8,575 nucleotides of DNA from SOIA01 sp964346585. Its GTDB lineage: Bacteria > Acidobacteriota > Aminicenantia > Aminicenantales > Aminicenantaceae. Under the pieces are notes generated by a model. That model saw only the letters and a program-made list of their open reading frames with translations. It did not search any database and was not told where the DNA came from. Numbering within the stretch: the first letter of the stretch is position 1; each line of letters opens with the position of its first letter. A program made the position numbers and the translations under genes. The stretch lies in the NCBI GenBank assembly GCA_964346585.1, contig CAYFVQ010000103.1, positions 1-8,575 on the forward strand, read 5' to 3'. Of the stretch, positions 1-5,949 are shown in pieces.

Positions 1-461
1 ACGACATAGCCTCCATGGGCCTTGAGGTCAGCAAATGGGGTACATTGTGCGCTGATCCTGAGACGTTCTGTACGAACCTACCAGGAGTATTTGCGGGCGG
101 GGATGTGGTGAGCGGCCCCAACACTGTCATTGACGCTATCGCCGCCGGGAAAAAAGTCGCTTTGATGATAGACCGTTACCTGCATGGCGAAGAGCTTAAG
201 CAACCATACCAGCCCTGCCTGCCCCGAATCTATGTAGAGCCAACCGCAATCGGTGTTGAAGAGGCGGAACCGGCCGAGAGAGCGAGACCGCCCTCCCTGG
301 CGGTGGAATCGCGGAGACATAGTTTTTCCGAGGTAGATATGTCGCTCTCTTCCGAGGAGGCGGCCCGCGAGGCTCAAAGGTGCTTGAGGTGCGACCTAGA
401 ATTCACCCAACCGAAAGAAGAGAAGATCGAAGAACCGGTAACAACAGTGAAGACGACATGA
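1..461 (+). CDS. GltD-like FAD/NAD(P)H oxidoreductase, C-terminal part (5' end outside window)
   Basis: The frame is open from the left edge (first full codon at 3) and ends in TGA at 459-461, so about 152 C-terminal residues are visible. The motif GVFAGGDVVSGPNTVIDAIA (from base 84) is the second dinucleotide/FAD-contacting region typical of the glutamate synthase small subunit (GltD) and NfnB family, which passes electrons from NAD(P)H through FAD. The tail ends in EEAAREAQRCLRCDLEF. As I recall, this RCLRCDL ending is common in GltD-like proteins fused to or paired with NuoF-type and iron-sulfur subunits. Its stop codon overlaps the next gene's start (ATGA, 458-461), indicating translational coupling and a shared complex. 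The N-terminal part is missing, so a NuoF fusion or N-terminal ferredoxin domain cannot be judged. The base composition looks clearly more GC-rich than genes further right (bases 241-300 are about 67% GC). Confidence 0.85.
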   Translation, partial: DIASMGLEVSKWGTLCADPETFCTNLPGVFAGGDVVSGPNTVIDAIAAGKKVALMIDRYLHGEELKQPYQPCLPRIYVEPTAIGVEEAEPAERARPPSLAVESRRHSFSEVDMSLSSEEAAREAQRCLRCDLEFTQPKEEKIEEPVTTVKTT

Positions 462-1135
462 TTACACTGACCATAAACGGCCTGGAGCTTTCCGTTGAGA
501 GGGGTACCACTCTGCTTGAAGCCGCAAGATTCCTTGGATTTCCGATACCCACTTTGTGTCACATGGAGGGACTTTCGCCATACGGTGCCTGCCGACTCTG
601 CGTGGTGGAGATAGGCCAGGGCTCAAAAGCTAAGCTGGTTACCTCCTGTACTTACCTAGCCGACAATGGGCTAGAGGTGAGGACCGCCTCTTCAAGGGTC
701 GTCACGGCGCGCAAGATGATATTGGAGCTTCTGTTAGCCTCATGCCCACAATCGAAAATCATCCAGGATTTGGCTTCAGCACACAATATACAGCAGCAAC
801 GTTTCAGACAGGAATACGAGGACTGTATCCTGTGCGGGCTCTGTGTAAGGATGTGCGAGGAGCAGATGATGGCGAAGGCCATCGGCTTCCGCGGGCGGGG
901 AGAGAGGCGTAGCATCGGTACACCATTTGACATTAAATCGGATGTTTGCCGGTTATGTGGCGGGTGCATTTATATCTGTCCGGCATGCCAGCTGAGATGC
1001 ACCTATTCCGAACCGGAGAAGGCGGTCTGCGGTTCCTGTGCGAATCTAAGCCCGCCCTGTATTGAGAAGGCAGAATTCGACGACATGATGTGCTACATGA
1101 AGCCTTGTGTCGCATGTGAGAAAGATAAAGACTGA
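458..1135 (+). CDS. Multi-cluster iron-sulfur protein, HoxU/NuoG N-terminal type
   Basis: This is a 225-residue electron-transfer subunit. Residues 1-75 form a [2Fe-2S] ferredoxin-like domain with Cys34, Cys45, Cys48 and Cys64 (YGACRLCVVEIG in the middle). Two [4Fe-4S] motifs follow: Cys123/126/129/133 (CILCGLCVRMC) and Cys164/167/170/174 (CRLCGGCIYIC). This layout matches the diaphorase/hydrogenase gamma subunit HoxU and the N-terminus of NuoG, which relay electrons from an NADH-FMN subunit. The His/Cys motif that normally sits between the two parts appears lost: around residue 96 only one cysteine (LLASCPQSK) is seen. The C-terminal tail is unusually cysteine-rich (Cys177, 181, 191, 194, 201, 212, 217, 220). 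I chose ATG458 because it begins the ferredoxin fold at MITLTING and overlaps the upstream stop; an in-frame start at 380 would bury 26 residues in the previous gene. No strong Shine-Dalgarno is seen, consistent with coupled translation. Confidence 0.85.
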   Translation: MITLTINGLELSVERGTTLLEAARFLGFPIPTLCHMEGLSPYGACRLCVVEIGQGSKAKLVTSCTYLADNGLEVRTASSRVVTARKMILELLLASCPQSKIIQDLASAHNIQQQRFRQEYEDCILCGLCVRMCEEQMMAKAIGFRGRGERRSIGTPFDIKSDVCRLCGGCIYICPACQLRCTYSEPEKAVCGSCANLSPPCIEKAEFDDMMCYMKPCVACEKDKD

Positions 1136-1145
1136 CCAGATAAGT

Positions 1146-1150
1146 GGAGG
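1146..1150 (+). promoter_or_regulatory. Ribosome binding site deciding the GTG1159 start
   Basis: GGAGG lies 8 bases before GTG at 1159. An in-frame GTG at 1144 would place this site inside the coding region, so 1159 is the better start for the glutamate synthase-like gene. Confidence 0.65.
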
Positions 1151-1158
1151 AAGATACA

Positions 1159-2745
1159 GTGTCGATAACGCTCTCGAGAATAAACTCTTCGGCAGCGACC
1201 TTAACGAAGAACAGAACCGAAGACTCGGTGACGCCTATGTCTGGCATGTGCGTTACCTGTGTGGATGGATGCATCGGCATGTGCGAGATCGGAAAATCCG
1301 CATATCGAGGGCATGAGGTTCTCTATCCCCAGCCTTTCGGTATCATCACCTCAGCCTCCGAAAAAGAATATCCCGTCGACCTATCTCATTTCAGCATCAT
1401 GGGAACGGCAGCGGGGGCTCATGGAGTCGCAGCGGACAGTGACAAGGCCACATTTCCTAAAGTGACGATTGAAACAGCCATAGGACACGACAAAGGGATC
1501 AAATTGAAAGTTCCTTATATCATTTCTGGCATGGGTTCAACGAATGTGGCTAAACAGAATTGGGAAGGATTAGCCAAAGGAGCCGCTCTGTCTGGGTCGA
1601 TCCTCACGATCGGAGAAAATGTCTGCGGCATGGACGACGAATCCGTGATTAAAAATGGAAAAATCGTTCGCTCTCCCGATATGGAATCCCGGGTGAAGTT
1701 CTTTAAGGATTTTCAAGAGGATGGCTACGGAACAGTCGCGGTCCAGGCTAATGTCGAAGACACAAGGCTGGGAGTTCAAGAATATGTCATCAACAAGCTC
1801 GGAGTCGAAACCGTCGAGTTAAAATGGGGGCAGGGAGCCAAGGATATCGGGGGTGAAGTGAAGATAAAAACCCTCAAGAAAGCCCAGGAACTGAAGAAAA
1901 AAGGATACATCGTCCTTCCTGATCCCGAAGATTCCTCTGTCATAAAAGCATTCGAAAAAGGAAGCTTTAAGGAATTCGAGAGACATTCTCGACTGGGAAT
2001 GGTCGAGGAAGAAAGCTTCATGCAGAGAGTCGAGGAACTCCGAAAGGCAGGGGCCAAGTATGTCTTTTTGAAGACCGGTGCATACAGGCCTGTCGACCTG
2101 GCCCGAGCCGTCAAGTATGCCTCAAAAGCCAAGCTCGACCTCCTGACTGTTGATGGAGCCGGCGGTGGGACAGGAATGAGCCCCTGGCGAATGATGAACG
2201 AATGGGGCATCCCCAGTGTAGAAATCTGGTCCCTGCTGTATCAGTACCTCCGCAAACTCGATGAAAAAGGAGAATACATTCCTGATGTGGCCGCAGCTGG
2301 AGGGATCACATTCGAAGACCAAATCTACAAGGCTCTTGCCCTGGGTGCTCCGTATTTCAAGGTTGTCGGTATGGCCAGAGGACCCATGGCCGCAACGATG
2401 GTGGGCAAAACAATTGGAAAGAGAATCAATGAGGATCAGGTCCCTGTTTATGTCGAACGCTTCGGTAACACGGCAGACGAAATATTCGTCACAGCTCCGG
2501 AATTGAAGAAAAAATACAAGGAAAAATACAATGATATCCCCACTGGCGCGATCGGGCTTTACACTTATTTTCACAGGCTCAGCCAGGGACTGCGCCAGCT
2601 CATGGCTGGAAACAGAAAATTCGCCTTAAAATACATTTCTCGTGACGATATTGCTGCTTTGACTCAAGATGCCGCCGACATCAGCGGTATTCCCTACATC
2701 ACTGATGTCGACAAAGAAGAAGTCGAGAAAATCCTGGAAAGCTGA
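1159..2745 (+). CDS. FMN-binding glutamate synthase domain protein with N-terminal 4-Cys cluster motif
   Basis: This is a 528-residue protein of the glutamate synthase central/FMN domain family (GltB-like alpha/beta barrel), which lacks the N-terminal glutaminase domain of classical GltB. An N-terminal motif C-x2-C-x3-C-x3-C (Cys31, 34, 38, 42; CVTCVDGCIGMCEIG) probably holds a [4Fe-4S] cluster. The barrel follows, with KWGQGAK at 223-229 and the FMN/phosphate loop DGAGGGTGMSPW at 332-343, equivalent to the DGxxGGTGASP loop of GltS. The family makes glutamate from 2-oxoglutarate and ammonia delivered by a partner, with electrons from FAD and iron-sulfur subunits. Here those could be the two upstream genes, 23 bp before this start. 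The GTG1159 start is supported by GGAGG at 1146-1150. An intrinsic terminator follows 18 bp after the stop. It could instead be a glutamate-synthase-related oxidoreductase with another substrate; the domain call is secure, the substrate is not. Confidence 0.88.
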   Translation: MSITLSRINSSAATLTKNRTEDSVTPMSGMCVTCVDGCIGMCEIGKSAYRGHEVLYPQPFGIITSASEKEYPVDLSHFSIMGTAAGAHGVAADSDKATFPKVTIETAIGHDKGIKLKVPYIISGMGSTNVAKQNWEGLAKGAALSGSILTIGENVCGMDDESVIKNGKIVRSPDMESRVKFFKDFQEDGYGTVAVQANVEDTRLGVQEYVINKLGVETVELKWGQGAKDIGGEVKIKTLKKAQELKKKGYIVLPDPEDSSVIKAFEKGSFKEFERHSRLGMVEEESFMQRVEELRKAGAKYVFLKTGAYRPVDLARAVKYASKAKLDLLTVDGAGGGTGMSPWRMMNEWGIPSVEIWSLLYQYLRKLDEKGEYIPDVAAAGGITFEDQIYKALALGAPYFKVVGMARGPMAATMVGKTIGKRINEDQVPVYVERFGNTADEIFVTAPELKKKYKEKYNDIPTGAIGLYTYFHRLSQGLRQLMAGNRKFALKYISRDDIAALTQDAADISGIPYITDVDKEEVEKILES

Positions 2746-2763
2746 ACCAGCTAGAATAGAGCG

Positions 2764-2800
2764 AAAAAGGCCCCATCGCCTGTGATGGGGCCTTTTTTTA
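2764..2800 (+). terminator. Rho-independent terminator of the redox operon
   Basis: A perfect 14-bp stem, AAAAAGGCCCCATC (2764-2777) with GATGGGGCCTTTTT (2784-2797), closes a 6-base loop and runs into a T tract to 2799. It sits just downstream of the glutamate synthase-like stop at 2745. The symmetric A and T tracts mean it could also work on the reverse strand. Confidence 0.93.
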
Positions 2801-2822
2801 TTTTAAAAAAGGCGGACTGTCT

Positions 2823-3068
2823 CATTTTTTTAGCAAAAAAGGTGCCAGTTGTTTATGCTCGGTAATCAAGTAACACTTTTATTAAAAATGTTGAGGGAAA
2901 AAGTGTCATTGCGAGCGAAACGTGGCAATCTCATAAAAAAGATATCTTCATTCCCGTAACAATATAATTTCTCTCAACGAGATTGCCACGCTTCGCTCGC
3001 AATGACACCCAAAAAATGATACCAAATTACTGAGCACTTACAACAGGCACCTTTTTATTAAAAGAATG
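2823..3068. repeat. 246-bp imperfect palindrome, MITE-like, nested inverted repeats
   Basis: The two halves of this non-coding element are reverse complements over most of their length. The outer arms 2835-2866 and 3026-3057 match at 26 of 32 positions (shared core GGCACC and GAGCA). Further outside, 2823-2833 and 3058-3068 match at 9 of 11 after a 1-base gap. Segments 2867-2883 and 3009-3025 match more weakly (about 9 of 17), and the left half carries about 19 extra bases (2884-2902). The inner arms are nearly perfect and listed separately. No transposase is present. This is the form expected of a non-autonomous palindromic element or a large REP-like repeat; no clear target-site duplication was found. 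It could also act as a long RNA hairpin in read-through transcripts. Confidence 0.7.
2903..3008. repeat. Inner inverted repeat with 30-bp arms
   Basis: The arm at 2903-2932 (begins GTGTCATTGCGAGCGAA, ends GGCAATCTC) and the arm at 2979-3008 are reverse complements at 29 of 30 positions, separated by 46 AT-rich bases. From memory, variants of the CATTGCGAGCGAAGCGTGGCAA word are widely dispersed in many bacterial genomes as short interspersed palindromic repeats; I cannot verify the family here. The arms are much better conserved than the outer arms around them. Confidence 0.85.
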
Positions 3069-3171
3069 GCAGCTTTCTTCATGTAAAAGCTCAGGACAAT
3101 GGGCTCGGAAAACACGTAACTTTTGCCCAATATAGGAATGTATCCGATGATGCGAAGGCTTGCGGGGAAAA

Positions 3172-3430
3172 AACCGTTTGAAGGCGGAGCGGGCACGGTT
3201 CCTCAGGGTATTACCCAAGAGGAGAGTGGAGCCTGAAACCGAGCAACTTTTGTCTGATTTGGGGCCTGCTCAACGGGCCCAAATCAGTGGGGGATCCAAG
3301 GGGGTATGCCCCCTTGGTCGCAGGATGTTTCTGAGCATCCGAGAAGGGGAGGCAGAGAGCGCGAGGAAGCAAGCGAACGTTGGAAGGGGGAAAGCGGAGC
3401 TGTTCCCCCTCCAAGGTGCTCGTAGGGGAA
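3172..3430. other. GC-rich non-coding stretch with a chain of hairpins
   Basis: No credible gene lies between the palindrome and the M50 gene; this part is about 62% GC (3301-3360) against about 33% in 2821-2880. Possible hairpins in order: AACCGT/ACGGTT (3172-3177/3195-3200); CCTC-GGGT/ACCC-GAGG (3201-3222); CTGATTTGGG/CCCAAATCAG (3254-3263/3278-3287); CCAAGGGGG/CCCCCTTGG with a 4-base loop (3296-3304/3309-3317); GGATG/CATCC (3323-3327/3336-3340); and TTGGAAGGGGGAA/TTCCCCCTCCAA with one bulge (3380-3392/3403-3414). TTCCCC at 3403-3408 can alternatively pair with GGGGAA at 3425-3430. It may be a structured RNA or the remnant of a mobile element. The + frame 3160-3438 is open but its translation looks like no protein I know. 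Confidence 0.5.
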
Positions 3431-3478
3431 AAAGATGAGTGTTTTTGAATCCACAAGTCTGAGCATTTCCATTTTTAC

Positions 3479-3507
3479 TTTACGACTCAGGACTCATATG
3501 TTATAAA
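3479..3507 (+). promoter_or_regulatory. Candidate promoter for the M50-trpS-scpAB operon
   Basis: TTTACG (3479-3484), a 17-base spacer and TATAAA (3502-3507) preceded by TG at 3499-3500 (extended -10) lie just upstream of the M50 gene. Transcription would start near 3514, leaving a very short leader before ATG3524. This is a pattern match only, but an upstream terminator and a long non-coding gap make a promoter here expected. Confidence 0.45.
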
Positions 3508-3523
3508 TGACTTGAGAAGAAAA

Positions 3524-4207
3524 ATGAGTGTTGCATCCTACATTATCATGGGCTTCGCCCTGCTTTTCGCAATAACTGTGCATGAAGCCGCGCACGGGTG
3601 GGCCGCCAATAAATTAGGTGATCCCACTGCTTACAACTTAGGCCGAGTCACACTCAATCCCATTGCTCACATCGATCCCATTGGGACTATTATTTTTCCT
3701 ATCATCCTGGTCGTGATCAGATCCCCGTTCCTTTTTGGCTGGGCCAAACCGGTTCCTGTCAATCCTCTTAACTTGAAAAATCCCCGTCGAGACACCCTCT
3801 GGATATCGGCGGCAGGTCCTGCCTCCAATATGAGCGTCGGTGCGATCTCTTTAATTATCATTGTCATCCTGAAAATCGCCAATCCTAATGTTGTCTACTT
3901 CCTCAGAGCCAATATCCTCCAAATGGGAGGATTATCCCAGGCTTTTTTCCCTCTTGGAGTCCTGGCCCTTATCCTGTATTATTTTGCCTACATCAATTGC
4001 CTGCTCGCTGTCTTCAATCTCATCCCCATTCCACCCTTGGATGGAAGCGGAATCCTAATGGGTTTCCTCTCAGAAGAAGCCATTCAGAAATACGAGCGTA
4101 TCCGACCTTTTGGTTTTCTTATTCTCTTGGCTTTGATATACCTCGGATTATTTCAGATTATCATGTATCCATTTACCATGATTATACACACTATAGTCCT
4201 CCTCTAG
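3524..4207 (+). CDS. M50 family site-2-type membrane metalloprotease
   Basis: This is a 227-residue polytopic membrane protein of the compact site-2 protease group (YwhC-like), without a PDZ domain. The zinc motif HEAAH (His20, Glu21, His24) lies in the first membrane segment (about 6-26), and the third ligand is Asp173 in NLIPIPPLDGSG. GWAKPVPVNP at 72-81 and NPIAHIDPIGT at 45-55 are typical family signatures. Hydrophobic segments lie near 6-26, 54-68, 103-118, 143-167 and 196-217. Members cleave membrane proteins within the bilayer; the substrate here is unknown. I chose ATG3524 over an in-frame TTG at 3512 because it gives the usual short N-terminus; the Shine-Dalgarno (GAGAAG, 3514-3519) is weak. 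trpS starts 2 bases after the stop, and an M50-trpS-scpAB order is familiar to me from several anaerobic lineages. Confidence 0.93.
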   Translation: MSVASYIIMGFALLFAITVHEAAHGWAANKLGDPTAYNLGRVTLNPIAHIDPIGTIIFPIILVVIRSPFLFGWAKPVPVNPLNLKNPRRDTLWISAAGPASNMSVGAISLIIIVILKIANPNVVYFLRANILQMGGLSQAFFPLGVLALILYYFAYINCLLAVFNLIPIPPLDGSGILMGFLSEEAIQKYERIRPFGFLILLALIYLGLFQIIMYPFTMIIHTIVLL

Positions 4208-4208
4208 A

Positions 4209-5201
4209 ATGGGTGAAAAGAAGAAAAAAATCGTTCTTTCCGGTCTCAGGCCAACAGGGCCCTGTCATCTCGGCCACCTCGCCGGAGCACTCCGCAACTG
4301 GATCAAATTCCAAGAAGAACACACCTGCTTTTACAGCATCGTGACCTGGCATGCCTTGAGCTCTGAATACCAGAATTCAAAAATTATTAAGAACTTTATC
4401 TTTGAAGTGGGAGCGGATTGGTTGAGTATCGGGTTAGACCCGGAAAGAAGCGTTATTTTCGATCAAGCCGAGGTTAAGGAGCATGCCGAACTCCATCTGC
4501 TCCTATCGATGGTTATTCCTCTTCCTTGGCTGCAGAGAGTCCCGACTTTAAAGGAGATGCAAAGAGAGATCCCGGATAAGGATCTGAACACCTACGGATT
4601 CCTGGGATATCCGGTGCTTCAGACAGCAGACATCCTCATCTATAAGGCCAATGCCGTCCCAGTCGGTGAAGACCAAGCCTATCATCTGGAGCTCGCCCGT
4701 GAGATCACACGACGCTTCAACCGTCTCTATGGGAACGTATTTCCAGAACCTCAGACCATCCTCACCGAAGTCCCGAAACTGGCCGGAATAGACGGTCGCA
4801 AGATGAGCAAGTCTCTCGGGAATTCTATCCTCCTCAAGGATCCACCAGAGATCATCAGACAGAAAATATCACCTATGGTGACCGATACCCGGCGTAAACG
4901 CAAGACAGACCCAGGAGAGCCCGAAGACTGCCCGGTGTTCACCTTCCACAAAGCCTTCGTCGACAAAACAAAAAGAGAGGAACTGGCCCTGGGATGTCAG
5001 ACAGCCGGAATTGGCTGTCTGGAGTGCAAAGAAGTGGTCATTAACAGGTTGATCGAACTCCTTGCTCCCTTTAGAGAAAAAAGAAGCAAGTACGAAAAAA
5101 ATCCCCAGCTCGTCTGGGATATTCTGGAAGAGGGAAATAAAAAGGCCCGACGAGTCGCTCAGAAAACAATGGAAGAAGTCAGGTCTGCGATCGGTATTTA
5201 A
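4209..5201 (+). CDS. trpS: Tryptophanyl-tRNA synthetase with probable [4Fe-4S] motif
   Basis: This is a 330-residue class I aminoacyl-tRNA synthetase that charges tRNA-Trp in the cytoplasm. The HIGH-type motif is His20-Leu-Gly-His23 (PTGPCHLGHLAG), and the KMSKS loop is at 198-202 (GRKMSKSLGN). VGEDQ at 152-156 is the usual family signature before the tRNA/ATP region. In the C-terminal helical region, Cys241, Cys263, Cys270 and Cys273 form C-x21-C-x6-C-x2-C. The Thermotoga maritima enzyme is known to bind a [4Fe-4S] cluster through a nearly identical C-x22-C-x6-C-x2-C motif, so cluster binding is a reasonable inference. The start at ATG4209 is 1 base after the M50 stop with no visible Shine-Dalgarno, suggesting translational coupling. 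A perfect 9-bp inverted repeat (4998-5021) lies within the cluster-coding part. The length is normal and the gene appears intact. Confidence 0.96.
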   Translation: MGEKKKKIVLSGLRPTGPCHLGHLAGALRNWIKFQEEHTCFYSIVTWHALSSEYQNSKIIKNFIFEVGADWLSIGLDPERSVIFDQAEVKEHAELHLLLSMVIPLPWLQRVPTLKEMQREIPDKDLNTYGFLGYPVLQTADILIYKANAVPVGEDQAYHLELAREITRRFNRLYGNVFPEPQTILTEVPKLAGIDGRKMSKSLGNSILLKDPPEIIRQKISPMVTDTRRKRKTDPGEPEDCPVFTFHKAFVDKTKREELALGCQTAGIGCLECKEVVINRLIELLAPFREKRSKYEKNPQLVWDILEEGNKKARRVAQKTMEEVRSAIGI

Positions 5202-5217
5202 AGAACACTCGAATACT

Positions 5218-5949
5218 ATGGATACTTCACCAAGTTATCAGGTCAAATTGGAGGTCTTTCAAGGCCCTCTGGACCTCCTTCTCTTCCTGATCAGGAAGAA
5301 AAAAATCGACATCCACGACATCCCCATGGCGACGATCACCAGAGAATACCTGGACTATCTTGACCAGAAGGAAAGGATTAACCTTGACCGGGAAGCTGAA
5401 TTTTTGCTCATCGCTGCCCTCCTCATTTATATTAAATCCCAGATGCTCCTCCCCCGTGAAAAACCTCTAGACGAAGATAAAGATCCCCGTCAAGTCCTTG
5501 TGAACCGGCTTCTGGACTACCAGAGAATGAAAGCAGCCAGCGGTCATCTCAAAGAAAAAGAAGAGGAAGAAATCCAACAGTGGAAAAGAGCCGTTCTTCC
5601 ATCAGTCTATTCTGAAGATGAAATGGAGTATATCGAAGTTTCCCTGTTTGACCTTGCTGAATCCTTCTTTACTTTGATGAAACGCAAGGAAAAAGAAGGG
5701 ATAAAAACACTCAAGGGAAAAGAATTTTCCTTGGAAGAAAAGATGAAGGAAATCCTGGTTCTTCTCGAAGCGAATGAGTCAATCGATTTTCTGGAATATT
5801 TCAACCATCAGGAATCTTTCGAAGAAGCTCTAGTGGCGTTCTTAGGTTTGCTGGAGCTTATCAAATCCAAAGTTGTCATAGCCATACAGGAAACTCACTT
5901 CAAGCCGATAATGGTCTGTGTCCAAAAGGAAGACACAAAGAGCAACTGA
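5218..5949 (+). CDS. scpA: Segregation and condensation protein A
   Basis: This 243-residue kleisin subunit bridges the SMC head domains in the SMC-ScpA-ScpB condensin that compacts and segregates the chromosome. The N-terminal signature YQVKLEVFQGPLDLLLFLIR (7-26) and KKKIDIHDIPMATITREYLD (27-46) are characteristic, followed by the helix EAEFLLIAALLIYIKSQMLL (59-78) that contacts the SMC neck. A charged Lys/Glu-rich linker spans about 110-170, and the C-terminal winged-helix region (about 170-233) contains FEEALVAFLGLLELIKSK. The start at ATG5218 gives the usual N-terminus; the frame is open back to 5062 but that stretch lies inside trpS. It begins 16 bases after trpS and its last base is the first base of scpB (TGATG), so the two partners are translationally coupled. 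Confidence 0.95.
   Translation: MDTSPSYQVKLEVFQGPLDLLLFLIRKKKIDIHDIPMATITREYLDYLDQKERINLDREAEFLLIAALLIYIKSQMLLPREKPLDEDKDPRQVLVNRLLDYQRMKAASGHLKEKEEEEIQQWKRAVLPSVYSEDEMEYIEVSLFDLAESFFTLMKRKEKEGIKTLKGKEFSLEEKMKEILVLLEANESIDFLEYFNHQESFEEALVAFLGLLELIKSKVVIAIQETHFKPIMVCVQKEDTKSN

Noticed and set aside
3186..3201. GAGCGGGCACGGTTC resembles the end pattern of group II intron domain V
   Set aside because: The characteristic 34-base domain V hairpin with its bulge is not formed and no reverse transcriptase or maturase is nearby.
3027..3218. 63-codon - strand open frame overlapping the palindrome's right arm
   Set aside because: It ends inside the repeat arm, has no clear ribosome binding site on the reverse strand and no recognisable motif.
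3226..3242. CCTGAAACCG near 3231 resembles a conserved word of 23S rRNA
   Set aside because: Only about ten bases match and the flanking sequence does not follow 23S rRNA, so chance is the simplest explanation.
3160..3438. 92-codon + strand open frame in the hairpin block
   Set aside because: Its translation is highly charged, resembles no known family, and its bases are taken up by strong inverted repeats; more likely an accidental frame in structured GC-rich DNA.
3512..3523. Alternative TTG start for the M50 protease
   Set aside because: It adds only four residues and places the purine-rich ribosome-binding segment inside the gene; ATG3524 is preferred.
3435..3532. Nine-base direct repeat ATGAGTGTT at 3435 and at the M50 start 3524
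   Set aside because: Short, within A/T-rich DNA, and not flanking any recognisable inserted element; not enough for a target-site duplication.
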